Assembly (NCBI RefSeq): GCF_022539505.1
Contig: NC_061508.1
Location: forward strand, 347,585,484-347,649,483
Length of the DNA stretch: 64,000 nt
From: Lolium rigidum
Lineage: Eukaryota; Streptophyta; Magnoliopsida; Poales; Poaceae
Reading direction: 5' to 3'
The notes under the pieces are model-generated. The model was not told the DNA's origin and did no database searches. It saw only the letters and a program-made list of their open reading frames with translations. Below are positions 34,117 to 46,257 of this stretch, piece by piece. Every line of letters begins with the position of its first letter. Position 1 is the first letter of the stretch. A program made the position numbers and the translations under genes.

Positions 34117-36105
34117 ATGGAGGAAGGTTGAGGATCCGTGAGAGGGAAGCAGGAAACAGCAGATTGATCTGGGTTCCGCTCGATAATCTTCAGCCAGGTG
34201 GAGGGCCGTGATGTTTGAGGCCACGGATCGGTGACGTGGAGCGAAGTTGTTGGCGAATCTGTAGGTAGAATTCCTGAGACGCGCTGGAGACGAGGGGTGG
34301 ATCGTGCGCGGGATGCGGCGCGGCGGTTAATAAATGACATGCACGCATAGTTTCCGTGGGTTTTGTTGTTTATGGACTCTAAGCATCCGCGCGCGTTAAT
34401 TATGGATCGGAGCGCGTTCCGCGAAGCAAATCAACCATGGATTTCTATGTGCGAGCGCGCGGGCGAGAAAAAGAAAGAAAGAAAGGCGTGAAAGGCATCG
34501 AGGTTAATCAACAGATACGTACGTACGTAGCTGAAATGATCGGATGGTAGTACGTAGGTACGAGTACGTGTTTCCAATAGATTCGCGTGTATGACCAAGT
34601 TAATTATTAATCCACTGACCTGACCGGCGTGTGACGTCACGTGAGCACATTCGCTGAGCCTGAGCACGCGCTAGATCGACTCGCCTCCGTGCAGGAAGGA
34701 GCGAGCAGGAGGCAGCGGATGCGATGCGAGTGGGGACTCTGATGCGTGGAGAGAGCCTTGCTGCGACTAGGTGAGTGCCGCTTCCGGCGTGCGTGGCAAC
34801 TCCGTTGACGATTCCCCTGGTCGAGTCTTTTTTTTTTCTCATGAAATACAACTCGATTTGGGCTGGATCTTCAGTTTTCTGCTCCAACTCCAAGCAAGGC
34901 CTCACACACCACAAATATTTTCATTACTTCCGACCATACTAAGTCGACCTATTCAGTCAAGCAGTGCGCTTGAGTCAAATAGACTGCAGAGTGCAGGCCA
35001 TACAGTTTGCCTAGCACCTATCGTATTCTGAGTAAACAAAATGAGTAAGCCAAGGAAGATATCAGAATAGATTTACTTCAGAAGTGATGGGTGTCCAGGA
35101 TATAAAACTAAATTTGTTTGTTTCAGATTATAACAATCTGAAATTCAAATGAGATCAGGTAGAGAAGCCGAGCAATGCTGAGTGCAGACACACTGGTAGG
35201 ATGCAAGATACAAAATTTGCCAGGGCGTTCGAGTTCTTAGATGTCCCATGATTTATTGTGCTTTTCCAGCAACACATAAGCTAACGTGTGTCAAGGGCAT
35301 TCTGGCAAAAATGGTCAAAAGATGCAAATTCCATAAATGCTCGGTGCAAACGTTTCGATATCACCTTTCAAATGATCCATGATACTCAGGAGGCGCATAA
35401 TCTACATCCATGCAAATTTTCAGTATCAAATATTTTGCAAGTAACATTTTATTTGATACTAAAATTTCATATGGATATAGATCATAACCTTCCTGGGCAC
35501 TATAAATCAGTTACACATTATTATCGTGGAAACTACAACTTCAGGACCTGATATTTTATATATGCCCCTATAGATTAGGGTCCCTATAGATTAGGGAGGG
35601 GTGGGTACTATTTCTGAAACAGCTATTGGTGAGTACATTCTGCAACTACTCAGAAAGAATAGCTTCGACACAACATACACGAAAGCTGAAAGCACTAAAT
35701 CAATTGCAGACTAGAGTAAGGTTGGCACCAAGGAACCCTACTCGTCACGAGCTAACCCACCTCATCCCAGGTACAGTACAAGTGAACGGAGGGAGAAAAT
35801 CAAAACTACATAGAAAGTACCAGATGCAGCTAAGGTACAATTCACAGCGGGAATTCTACATAAAAACATCCCCTCCAAGTGAAAAACATGCCCACAGAGA
35901 AATAATAATACTGGGGGGCTTGACAATTTGCCACACTTTTATTTGCAATTTGATTATTTGCCACACCCTGTGTCACCGACATGTGGTGGTCCTGTGACCT
36001 GTGGCAAACAACCAAATTTCAGAGAAAAGTGTGGCAAATGATCAAATATCCCATAATAATACATAGATCTGGTGAGCAATGTTCTCATGCAAAGTGGCTT
36101 GGACA

Positions 36106-36606
36106 TGACAGCTCTACTACTTAGAGCTGGTGTTTCTCACACACGTATAGTGGACACACACTGAACTCAAAGGTAGAACTGAGTGACACAAGTACTTTGG
36201 AGCAGCTCAAAGTTGCTGCGTTTCCCTCTACTACTTGGTGGTCTGGACTGATACATATGGGGCTTATTTATACTAGTAGTGAGCTTCATAGAACAGCTCA
36301 CGTACAACTATCCTAGGTGTGAACACTTGACTAGTGGAAGCTGAGAATTTCAGCCGCTATTCTCTGCTACCCTATCCTGACATTCTTCAGCTTATCACTT
36401 ATCACTGCAGCTTATCACCTTCCATCTTTGGCAGTCTATCTTCTCGCAGCCTTGCAGGTTCTTGTTTGCTTCGTGCCCACTTGCTCTTCCTAGAAGTTTC
36501 ACACTAACAACAAACTACTAGTAGTAGATGCACGTACAGGTGCATGCCTTATTTGTGGCTAAGCAAACTTGCTACTACTACTCTACTAGCAACTGATTAA
36601 ACAACA
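36106..36606 (-). mobile_element. Copia LTR (unit 1)
   Basis: This 501-bp LTR, read on the minus strand, begins TGTTGTTTAATC and ends GAGCTGTCA. It is followed (towards higher coordinates) by the polypurine tract ATTAGGGGGAGAAT, so it is a 3' LTR. It contains a 'tataaata' TATA box (minus strand, about 36268). The other side joins zinc-finger 3' flank directly. There is no 5' LTR. Confidence 0.85.
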
Positions 36607-36745
36607 ATTCTCCCCCTAATCTAGTTGCGGTAGAGGTTGATGACGCCAATTCTTTCTCGCAGATTTTGAAACTGAACACGACCAAGTGCCTTGGTCAGAA
36701 TATCTGCGAGTTGGTCTTCTGTGCCGATGTACTCGACCGTGACAA
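36607..36745 (-). pseudogene. Copia polyprotein C-terminal tail with polypurine tract (unit 1)
   Basis: The minus-strand frame TEDQLADILTKALGR...LRERIGV ends in a stop at 36621. This is the characteristic C-terminal end of the Copia RNase H region. It is cut off upstream where the sequence joins zinc-finger intron at 'caaaaactatgaaagg'. The rest of the element is missing, so it has no activity. The same breakpoint occurs in unit 2. Confidence 0.85.
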
Positions 36746-37419
36746 AAACTATGAAAGGACAGAGCATAAATACAGAACGAATATCCGAGCCAGGTAGTGC
36801 ATATATCCATTTCTTTTGCAAATTGTATCTATGCTCTGCCTACTTGTATTTTCTTCCAGGATATTGTTGAAACCAGGCACGCAGAGAATGTGATCAGAAC
36901 CGATTAGATCAGTCAATCCAGTTCACTTGCACATGCACGCGTTTCAGCAACTAATTTTGCTAGTTTCGTATTTCTAGTTCATGTGTGCACTACAGGGACT
37001 AGACAGTTCAGCTACTGTTTTGCTAGTTCCGTACTTCTACTTCCTGTGTGAACTAAACGGGAAGACAATACTAGGCTGTGCTCGTCTGCTTCCTCCGGCG
37101 CGCCGGACAAAGAAGTGCTCTCCGCGTTGTACTTGTTGGAGGCCGGAGCCGATGAAGACAGTAAAATGGAGGATGTCAATGACTATGGTAATTCCGGTGT
37201 TCGTTTTTGTTGGCGCCGCGACTCAACGGATGCTGGAGTCAAGTCCATCCTTCACAAGGCCTGAGCCATGTCACCAAGTTTGGCGACTCAACAGATGCTG
37301 GAGTCTAGTTCATCCTTCACAACGCCTGAGCCAAGTCTGGCGACCTCTCCTGATGTTAGGAGACAGACGGAAGGGGGAAAAGGGAACTCAAGATGTGTAG
37401 CCGGCATGAAATTACTTAC

Positions 37420-37849
37420 TTCGACCCGAAGAGAGAGTAGATATTCAAAGTGTCAATCAGACTGATGGACAAGAGGGACGTGCAGAGACTATGGAATCGG
37501 CGAAGGAGGTCGTCGCCGGCCTGCTTCTTGTTGCCTTGCCCTCCGTCATCGAGGTGGTCGTTGAGGAGTGGCATGCCCTCTCCACAAACTCGAAATCAGT
37601 CGGACTGATGGACAAGGGACTTGTGGAGTCTCTGGGATCGGTGAAGGAGGTCGCCGCCGGCCTGCTACTTGTTGCCTTTCCTCCGTCGTCAAGGCGGTCC
37701 AGACTGATGGACAAGGGACGTGCGGAGTCTATGGAATCGGCGAAGGAGGTCGCCGCCGGCCTGCTACTAGTTGCCTTGTCCTCCGTCGTCGAGGCGGTCC
37801 AGAGTGATATTCCCTCTCCTCTCCTCTCCTCGCCAAAGTCCAAAGTCAT
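37420..37849 (-). pseudogene. Internal-repeat protein gene, unit 2 copy (frameshifted)
   Basis: It is the same as the unit 1 gene up to the third repeat, where the 2-base insertion is not compensated. The frame ends at 37457 (..SIVSARPSCPSV). The donor GAA|GTAAGT and TATA-like box (37893-37901) are unchanged. Confidence 0.45.
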
Positions 37850-39890
37850 AAGTCACGGCACGCGCTGCGCCCGCGGCGGCGACCATGGCCTTCTTTTATA
37901 GATGGAGGAAGGTTGAGGATCTGTGAGAGGGAAGCAGGAAACAGCAGATTGATCTGGGTTCCGCTCGATAATCTTCAGCCAGGTGGAGGGCCGTGATGTT
38001 TGAGGCCACGGATCGGTGACGTGGAGCGAAGTTGTTGGCGAATCTGTAGGTAGAATTCCTGAGACGCGCTGGAGACGAGGGGTGGATCGTGCGCGGGATG
38101 CGGCGCGGCGGTTAATAAATGACATGCACGCATAGTTTCCGTGGGTTTTGTTGTTTATGGACTCTAAGCATCCGCGCGCGTTAATTATGGATCGGAGCGC
38201 GTTCCGCGAAGCAAATCAACCATGGATTTCTATGTAGCGAGCGCGCGGGCGAGAAAAGAAAGAAAGAAAGGCGTGAAAGGCATCGAGGTTAATCAACAGA
38301 TACGTACGTACGTAGCTGAAATGATCGGATGGTAGTACGTAGGTACGAGTACGTGTTTCCAATAGATTCGCGTGTATGACCAAGTTAATTATTAATCCAC
38401 TGACCTGACCGGCGTGTGACGTCACGTGAGCACATTCGCCTGAGCCTGAGCACGCGCTAGATCGACTCGCCTCCGTGCAGGAAGGAGCGAGCAGGAGGCA
38501 GCGGATGCGATGCGAGTGGGGACTCTGATGCGTGGAGAGAGCCTTGCTGCGACTAGGTGAGTGCCGCTTCCGGCGTGCGTGGCAACTCCGTTGACGATTC
38601 CCCTGGTCGAGTCTTTTTTTTCTCATGAAATACAACTCGATTTGGGCTGGATCTTCAGTTTTCTGCTCCAACTCCAAGCAAGGCCTCACACACCACAAAT
38701 ATTTTCATTACTTCCGACCATACTAAGTCGACCTATTCAGTCAAGCAGTGCGCTTGAGTCAAATAGACTGCAGAGTGCAGGCCATACAGTTTGCCTAGCA
38801 CCTATCGTATTCTGAGTAAACAAAATGAGTAAGCCAAGGAAGATATCAGAATAGATTTACTTCAGAAGTGATGGGTGTCCAGGATATAAAACTAAATTTG
38901 TTTGTTTCAGATTATAACAATCTGAAATTCAAATGAGATCAGGTAGAGAAGCCGAGCAATGCTGAGTGCAGACACACCTGGTAGGATGCAAGATACAAAA
39001 TTTGCCAGGGCGTTCGAGTTCTTAGATGTCCCATGATTTATTGTGCTTTTCCAGCAACACATAAGCTAACGTGTGTCAAGGGCATTCTGGCAAAAATGGT
39101 CAAAAGATGCAAATTCCATAAATGCTCGGTGCAAACGTTTCGATATCACCTTTCAAATGATCCATGATACTCGGGAGGCGCATAATCTACATCCATGCAA
39201 ATTTTCAGTATCAAATATTTTGCAAGTAACATTTTATTTGATACTAAAATTTCATATGGATATAGATCATAACCTTCCTGGGCACTATAAATCAGTTACA
39301 CATTATTATCGTGGAAACTACAACTTCAGGACCTGATATTTTATATATGCCCCTATAGATTAGGGTCCCTATAGATTAGGGAGGGGTGGGTACTATTTCT
39401 GAAACAGCTATTGGTGAGTACATTCTGCAACTACTCGGAAAGAATAGCTTCGACACAACATACACGAAAGCTGAAAGCACTAAATCAATTGCAGACTAGA
39501 GTAAGGTTGGCACCAAGGAACCCTACTCGTCACGAGCTAACCCACCTCATCCCAGGTACAGTACAAGTGAACGGAGGGAGAAAATCAAAACTACATAGAA
39601 AGTACCAGATGCAGCTAAGGTACAATTCACAGCGGGAATTCTACATAAAAACATCCCCTCCAAGTGAAAAACATGCCCACAGAGAAATAATAATACTGGG
39701 GGGCTTGACAATTTGCCACACTTTTATTTGCAATTTGATTATTTGCCACACCCTGTGTCACTGACATGTGGTGGTCCTGTGACCTGTGGCAAACAACCAA
39801 ATTTCAGAGAAAAGTGTGGCAAATGATCAAATATCCCATAATAATACATAGATCTGGTGAGCAATGTTCTCATGCAAAGTGGCTTGGACA

Positions 39891-40390
39891 TGACAGCTCT
39901 ACTACTTAGAGCTGGTGTTTCTCACACACGTATAGTGGACACACACTGAACTCAAAGGTAGAACTGAGTGACACAAGTACTTTGGAGCAGCTCAAAGTTG
40001 CTGCGTTTCCCTCTACTACTTGGTGGTCTGGACTGATACATATGGGGCTTATTTATACTAGTAGTGAGCTTCATAGAACAGCTCACGTACAACTATCCTA
40101 GGTGTGAACACTTGACTAGTGGAAGCTGAGAATTTCAGCCGCTATTCTCTGCTACCCTATCCTGACATTCTTCAGCTTATCACTTATCACTGCAGCTTAT
40201 CACCTTCCATCTTTGGCAGTCTATCTTCTGCAGCCTTGCAGGTTCTTGTTTGCTTCGTGCCCACTTGCTCTTCCTAGAAGTTTCACACTAACAACAAACT
40301 ACTAGTAGTAGATGCACGTACAGGTGCATGCCTTATTTGTGGCTAAGCAAACTTGCTACTACTACTCTACTAGCAACTGATTAAACAACA
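39891..40390 (-). mobile_element. Copia LTR (unit 2)
   Basis: This 500-bp copy of the LTR at 36106-36606 has one small deletion ('cttctgcagcc' against 'cttctcgcagcc') and identical boundaries. It arose by tandem duplication, not a second insertion. Confidence 0.85.
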
Positions 40391-40529
40391 ATTCTCCCCC
40401 TAATCTAGTTGCGGTAGAGGTTGATGACGCCAATTCTTTCTCGCAGATTTTGAAACTGAACACGACCAAGTGCCTTGGTCAGAATATCTGCGAGTTGGTC
40501 TTCTGTGCCGATGTACTCGACCGTGACAA
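40391..40529 (-). pseudogene. Copia polyprotein tail (unit 2)
   Basis: A copy of 36607-36745 with the same stop (40405), polypurine tract and upstream truncation into zinc-finger intron sequence. Confidence 0.85.
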
Positions 40530-40580
40530 AAACTATGAAAGGACAGAGCATAAATACAGAACGAATATCCGAGCCAGGTA

Positions 40581-42586
40581 GTGCATATATCCATTTCTTT
40601 TGCAAATTGTATCTATGCTCTGCCTACTTGTATTTTCTTCCAGGATATTGTTGAAACCAGGCACGCGAGAATGTGATCAGAACCGATTAGATCAGTCAAT
40701 CCAGTTCACTTGCACATGCACGCGTTTCAGCAACTAATTTTGCTAGTTTCGTATTTCTAGTTCATGTGTGCACTACAGGGACTAGACAGTTCAGCTACTG
40801 TTTTGCTAGTTCCGTACTTCTACTTCCTGTGTGAACTAAACGGGAAGACAATACTAGGCTGTGCTCGTCTGCTTCCTCCGGCGCGCCGGACAAAGAAGTG
40901 CTCTCCGCGTTGTACTTGTTGGAGGCCGGAGCCGATGAAGACAGTAAAATGGAGGATGTCAATGACTATGGTAATTCCGGTGTTCGTTTTTGTTGGCGCC
41001 GCGACTCAACGGATGCTGGAGTCAAGTCCATCCTTCACAAGGCCTGAGCCATGTCACCAAGTTTGGCGACTCAACAGATGCTGGAGTCTAGTTCATCCTT
41101 CACAACGCCTGAGCCAAGTCTGGCGACCTCTCCTGATGTTAGGAGACAGACGGAAGGGGAAAAGGGAACTCAAGATGTGTAGCCGGCATGAAATTACTTA
41201 CTTCGACCCGAAGAGAGAGTAGATATTCAAAGTGTCAATCGGACCGATGGACAAGAGGGACGTGCAGAGACTATGGAATCGGCGAAGGAGGTCGTCGCCG
41301 GCCTGCTTCTTGTTGCCTTGCCCTCCGTCATCGAGGTGGTCGTTGAGGAGTGGCATGCCCTCTCCACAAACTCGAAATCAGTCGGACTGATGGACAAGGG
41401 ACTTGTGGAGTCTCTGGGATCGGTGAAGGAGGTCGCCGCCGGCCTGCTACTTGTTGCCTTTCCTCCGTCGTCAAGGCGGTCCGGACCGATGGACAAGGGA
41501 CGTGCGGAGTCTATGGAATCGGCGAAGGAGGTCGCCGCCGGCCTGCTACTAGTTGCCTTGTCCTCCGTCGTCGAGGCGGTCCAGAGTGATATTCCCTCTC
41601 CTCTCCTCTCCTCGCCAAAGTCCAAAGTCATAAGTCACGGCACGCGCTGCCGCCCGCGGCGGCGACCATGGCCTTCTTTTATAGATGGAGGAAGGTTGAG
41701 GATCTGTGAGAGGGAAGCAGGAAACAGCAGATTGATCTGGGTTCCGCTCGATAATCTTCAGCCAGGTGGAGGGCCGTGATGTTTGAGGCCACGGATCGGT
41801 GACGTGGAGCGAAGTTGTTGGCGAATCTGTAGGTAGAATTCCTGAGACGCGCTGGAGACGAGGGGTGGATCGTGCGCGGGATGCGGCGCGGCGGTTAATA
41901 AATGACATGCACGCATAGTTTCCGTGGGTTTTGTTGTTTATGGACTCTAAGCATCCGCGCGCGCGTTAATTATGGATCGGAGCGCGTTCCGCGAAGCAAA
42001 TCAACCATGGATTTCTATGTGCGAGCGCGCGGGCGAGAAAAAGAAAGAAAGAAAGGCGTGAAAGGCATCGAGGTTAATCAACAGATACGTACGTACGTAG
42101 CTGAAATGATCGGATGGTAGTACGTAGGTACGAGTACGTGTTTCCAATAGATTCGCGTGTATGACCAAGTTAATTATTAATCCACTGACCTGACCGGCGT
42201 GTGACGTCACGTGAGCACATTCGCTGAGCCTGAGCACGCGCTAGATCGACTCGCCTCCGTGCAGGAAGGAGCGAGCAGGAGGCAGCGGATGCGATGCGAG
42301 TGGGGACTCTGATGCGTGGAGAGAGCCTTGCTGCGACTAGGTGAGTGCCGCTTCCGGCGTGCGTGGCAACTCCGTTGACGATTCCCCTGGTCGAGTCTTT
42401 TTTTTTTCTCATGAAATACAACTCGATTTGGGCTGGATCTTCAGTTTTCTGCTCCAACTCCAAGCAAGGCCTCACACACCACAAATATTTTCATTACTTC
42501 CGACCATACTAAGTCGACCTATTCAGTCAAGCAGTGCGCTTGAGTCAAATAGACTGCAGAGTGCAGGCCATACAGTTTGCCTAGCA
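40581..42586 (+). repeat. Tandem unit 3 (partial, 2006 bp)
   Basis: It matches the first 2008 bp of unit 1 and leaves it at 'gtttgcctagca'. It then continues into 'gaagcaatag', as the copy at 55898 does. That junction is the ancestral arrangement, so the zinc-finger/Copia segment in units 1 and 2 is an insertion that was tandemly amplified together with its neighbour. Confidence 0.9.
41202..41631 (-). pseudogene. Internal-repeat protein gene, unit 3 copy (frameshifted)
   Basis: It has the same uncompensated insertion as unit 2. The frame runs from 41631 to a stop at 41227 (..SARPSCPSVRLTL), before the conserved GTAAGT donor near 41200. The TATA-like box is at 41676-41684. Confidence 0.45.
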
Positions 42587-44092
42587 GAAGCAATAGGAGA
42601 CAAATGAACCAGCCTATTCATAGTATTTCCCAAAAATAAGTTTGAAGCTAAACTACTGCCACAGTATAAGTCAGGCCACGATTAAATGCCTAGAGAAACA
42701 TAAGATTAGTTGGGAAGTTTCAGGATTTGAATGTGATGGCTTGATCCACATGGAAAAGATCCGCTATAGATTAAAACAGACATCAAAAAATCTTCCCCAG
42801 CCAAACTAGGTAAAACTATTAACATTTTACCCAGGCAAACATCACTTAAATGTCAGGGTTTTCCATGTGGTCCTGGACATGAGCCACGTGATAAAAAAGA
42901 AGTTGTTCTTAAGTCGGCCACATTGCCACCATGAAAGCTACAAATCTTTATCTAGACAGAGATGAACCGTGAACCAGCACACATCACATTTAACTGAACC
43001 AAAGAAACCACACTCCACAAACATTTCTACCCGGAAAGCACCAATTCCTGGAAACAAACAACAGAGTGAAACAATGACCCTGGTGATACTCCAAACCATG
43101 GAAATCACTTGCTATTTTTTTAAACATGGTTGTTACTGAAGTAGCAATCAGACACAAAGGGGTACGTGCTAATTGCGTACCGAATACAAACAGCTACACA
43201 AGGTAAATATGCTTCACAAAAATCTATGAATGCAAAAGAGCAGGATCCAAAAGGGTACAACGTACGACTAACTGTGAAGATCAAACTATCAGCCCGTGCA
43301 AGACAGGAACTGAAAAAACCATTTACATACCAAAATTGTGATAACCGTAAAAAATATGCACTTCTTAGTTTCTAATAGCAGAGAGTATCCCTCTCTGAAA
43401 GAAGTATTTAGCCAAATAGAATGTTGACTAAGACTGAATCTTCCATCTTTTCTTCCTGCCTTGTGTTCCTACTCTATTTTTTAGCAAACATGTTGGATGC
43501 CACGCCATCGTTTTACGAAGCATGATGTTTTGTATATTAACAACCCCACTCAGGGGTCTTCGGAAATGGGTTGGGTTTAACACGTGAAAACCGGCAAATT
43601 AGAACTGAACTAGCACCGTAGCCTCCGGTCACCTGAGGCCTAATCTGTCAGTTTAAAATATAGTACGAGAAACAATACTGTTTTCACCAGCACAAAAGTG
43701 ACATTACAGGTATTCATCAACGGTTTGGGGAAACCGTCGTTGAACACCATTACTGCCACTCGTGATTCATAACAACGCAAACTGAAGGTAAACTTGCGGC
43801 TAAGCAGGAATATTAGAAAGTTATTATGGGACTGACATTACATGTTTATATATCTCTAAAATATTAAAACATAGTGTTCAAGATATCATAATAAGCACCA
43901 CAGCATGATAGCATAAAGTGCTACCACGACCATCCAAAATACCCTGTTCTAGTAGCATTACTAGCAAATAGGATGAGCTAAGAACAAAAGGCATGTTTTA
44001 CATAGAGATGAATTGAATAAATAGATATTCCAAGGACAAAAGAAACCAAGAGTCTTGCACCTTCCATACATGCTCTGGAGAATGGAGACTCC
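42587..44092 (+). repeat. 3' flank of the F-box gene (copy 1)
   Basis: This is downstream, minus-strand-side flank of the F-box gene. It is closely repeated at 55898-57413 and more distantly at about 47600-48965. No independent gene was recognised. The 69-codon frame at 43166-43375 recurs with changes and is probably chance. Confidence 0.8.
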
Positions 44093-45277
44093 TTATCTTT
44101 CTTCTTGCATCTCGCTCGACGGAATGGGAATAATGCTTTCTTTGAGGCGATGCTGAGTAAGCTCCATATAATATTGTCTCTTTCCAATGTTGGCGCTTCC
44201 TAATAACTTGCCATCAATACTGCAGCGCAACACGTGTTCATAGCTAAAGCCGATCAGCAGCTCACGTTCGTTGAGGGTAGTGAAACCAGTGATAATTATC
44301 ATCATCGGATCAAATTCGATTACCATTCTCTTTCTTTTTTCCTTTTTGAGAGAAGTTAAATCAAGAGACGGTGATACCTCTATTGATGAGGTGGCAATCC
44401 GGTACTTGAACTCCCAGATTTCAGCCGTATAGTCCTCCATCACCCAAACATCCATATAGGTGCGGCGGCTGTCCCGGCTGCACAAACCAAGATTTCCATG
44501 CACGTCGAACAACTTCTGCGAAGAGTCCAAGTTGGTGGCGCCACGCATACACCGGAACAACTCGGTAGCCGTGTCGAAAACGACAATCTCGGCACGACAG
44601 TTGGACATCCAGTGCAGGTTGCCGCGGTGGTGGACCGGTGAATTATATATAGAGTAAGGACCTCGTGGCAGCTTCTCGAGTAAGGCTTGTTCTCGTGAAG
44701 GCGATGACGGCTCTGTTGACATTCTAACTCCGATGTTCCTGGACTGATTGTGTCCTACTGCGATGACATGCAATTTCTTTCCGTTCTGCTTTCTCCAGTC
44801 GAGCACCGAGGACCAGAGCACCCTGTACTCCCCGGTTGCATCATGCCGGTAGAGGCCTAGTATGGTGTTGGTCGGCTGGAATTCAGGCTGCGGCACGGGA
44901 GCAAGCTGGCGGATGGTCGGGTTGCAGATGTAGAACCTGCACAACAGGCCCACCACGACGAAGCCATCGCCGATGGCGTGGACATACTGACCAGTCTCAC
45001 GGTTTGGCCAGAATGGCTGATAGTATGCTCTGTCGCTGGTGTCACGGAAGAGGCCGGTCATGCGTTCTCGCTGGACGACGGGGAGCGATGGCTGGCGGCG
45101 GTGGTGGGCGAGCATGAACTCGGGCGTGGAGGTGGCGCTGCGCCAGGACGGCCGGACGGCGCGGCAGCGGCCGACGTCCTTGGCCGGCAGCAGCATGAGT
45201 ATCCTGTCGACGATGATCTCCTCGGGCAGGTCGTCAAGCTGGGTCGCGGTCCTGTCCACTGGCATCATCATCATCAT
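44093..45277 (-). CDS. F-box protein, likely SCF E3 ubiquitin ligase substrate adaptor
   Basis: Single-exon, 394 residues. The start has five consecutive Met codons, and the first (45277) was taken. The F-box lies at about residues 13-57 (LDDLPEEIIVDRILMLLPAK...RAVRPSWRS), with the usual LPxE...I..LP..D..RCR..S..WRS pattern that binds SKP1. The rest has the F-box-associated layout: GLLCRFYICNPTIRQLAPVP at about 109-128 and VWVMEDYTAEIWEFKY at about 279-294, typical of grass FBA-type proteins whose C-terminus recognises an unknown target. It is intact with no premature stop. A TATA-like 'ctataagg' lies about 20 bp upstream. The paralogue at 57414-58251 is broken. Rapid duplication and decay is common for this family. 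Confidence 0.85.
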   Translation of the reverse strand: MMMMMPVDRTATQLDDLPEEIIVDRILMLLPAKDVGRCRAVRPSWRSATSTPEFMLAHHRRQPSLPVVQRERMTGLFRDTSDRAYYQPFWPNRETGQYVHAIGDGFVVVGLLCRFYICNPTIRQLAPVPQPEFQPTNTILGLYRHDATGEYRVLWSSVLDWRKQNGKKLHVIAVGHNQSRNIGVRMSTEPSSPSREQALLEKLPRGPYSIYNSPVHHRGNLHWMSNCRAEIVVFDTATELFRCMRGATNLDSSQKLFDVHGNLGLCSRDSRRTYMDVWVMEDYTAEIWEFKYRIATSSIEVSPSLDLTSLKKEKRKRMVIEFDPMMIIITGFTTLNERELLIGFSYEHVLRCSIDGKLLGSANIGKRQYYMELTQHRLKESIIPIPSSEMQEER

Positions 45278-46257
45278 CGCGGTGCTCCGTCGGGCGTTGG
45301 GCTATAAGGATCAACTGAAGGCGTTAGCACCCAGGACGACCGAAATGGATGTTGGAAGAAGATAATATTACTATTTCTGACAGAGAAAACCAGACGGGGC
45401 GTCGACGGTACGGGCCGCAAGCAGAGACGAACATGGAAAGAAAAGAAATACGGAGTACAAGGGGCGTTTTGCTCACCGGCGTTGGGGAAGAAGACTAGAG
45501 TGTCGTCGGTACTCCGGCGAGATCGAATCGCCTTGCTTGCGCCTGGTTTGTCTGGACTCGGGAGGTAGCGTGGAGGTCAGAAAGGTAGCTGTCAGTTACT
45601 GCTGCATTCACTCACTGACTTGGCGACGGATGACCCAGGCCCGGGCGGCCACATATGCAGACTGTGCAGCCCGCGCAGGGCCCCAAAATTTGGGGGGCCC
45701 AATTTTTTTTGAATAGGCCTATGTAGTTCTATAGGCTTCACAATCCCTCCGCTGGCCCGCTGGAAAATTCTGCCGACTCTACCTGGGCCGCTTGGCGCAT
45801 GTTCACAATCGAACTTGTATTGCGATGAAGCCTTCAAAAAAAAAAAGACTTGTATTGCGATGAACAATTCACCCGCTAAATTTCAATTTCAAGTTTTCCG
45901 ATTTTGATTTACGGGTTATGTTCTGCGCTACCTCCGAATTCGCTCGAAACTAGTTTTTCGGAAGATGAGCTCAACTTTTTCAGTTCGCGTTAGAGATGCT
46001 CTAACACTGAATCCGATAGAGAATACAGCATGAGTGGTTGAGTACTGAGTTCTGAAACTGTATTTGTGAATGCTGTTCCACTATGGAACAGAACAGACCA
46101 GAAATTGATCTCACAAGTCTCAGCTGATCCCAGTTGGTTATCAGCGTGCTTGGACAGCGACCAGATCATGAACTGGTTGTACTGCAAATGGGAGCGCGTG
46201 GTTTTGAGGTTCAGTTTTTTTTTGGAACCAAGGGTTTTGAGTTTCGGTCTCACTCAC
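45278..46257. other. F-box upstream region, no gene seen
   Basis: It includes a C/G-rich stretch and a 'ccccaaaatttggggggccc' perfect-type palindrome near 45680-45705, next to a T-run. It may hold the F-box promoter. The frames here have no recognisable domain. Confidence 0.4.

Larger units (their letters stand above)
33009..36796 (+). repeat. Tandem unit 1 (3788 bp)
   Basis: The unit starts at 'gtgcatatatcc', recurs at 36797 and 40581, and is nearly identical apart from scattered substitutions and 1-3 base indels. Its contents in order are the unknown-family gene (minus strand), a GC-rich promoter-side stretch, a zinc-finger-locus 5'-UTR-like piece (about 34775-34850), an F-box-flank piece, zinc-finger 3' flank (35224-36105), a Copia LTR plus pol tail, and about 50 bp of zinc-finger intron. 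Confidence 0.93.
36797..40580 (+). repeat. Tandem unit 2 (3784 bp)
   Basis: This is the second complete copy of unit 1, with the same junctions. It differs by single bases. For example, it lacks an A in the 'gcgagaaaaagaaag' tract and has 'cagactgatgg' where units 1 and 3 have 'cggaccgatgg'. Confidence 0.93.

Noticed and set aside
33663..34211. 182-codon plus-strand frame with MESAKEVAAGLLLVAL repeats
   Set aside because: It is the antisense of the proposed minus-strand exon. The minus strand has the TATA-like box and splice donor, so the plus frame is more likely a shadow, though expression data could overturn this.
33009..42586. Tandem units as pure assembly duplication
   Set aside because: Several private variants distinguish each unit, so they are probably real. 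The copy number itself cannot be proven without reads.
43166..43375. 69-codon ORF repeated at 56490-56699
   Set aside because: It is repeated only because the whole flank is duplicated. Substitutions change residues freely and no domain is present.
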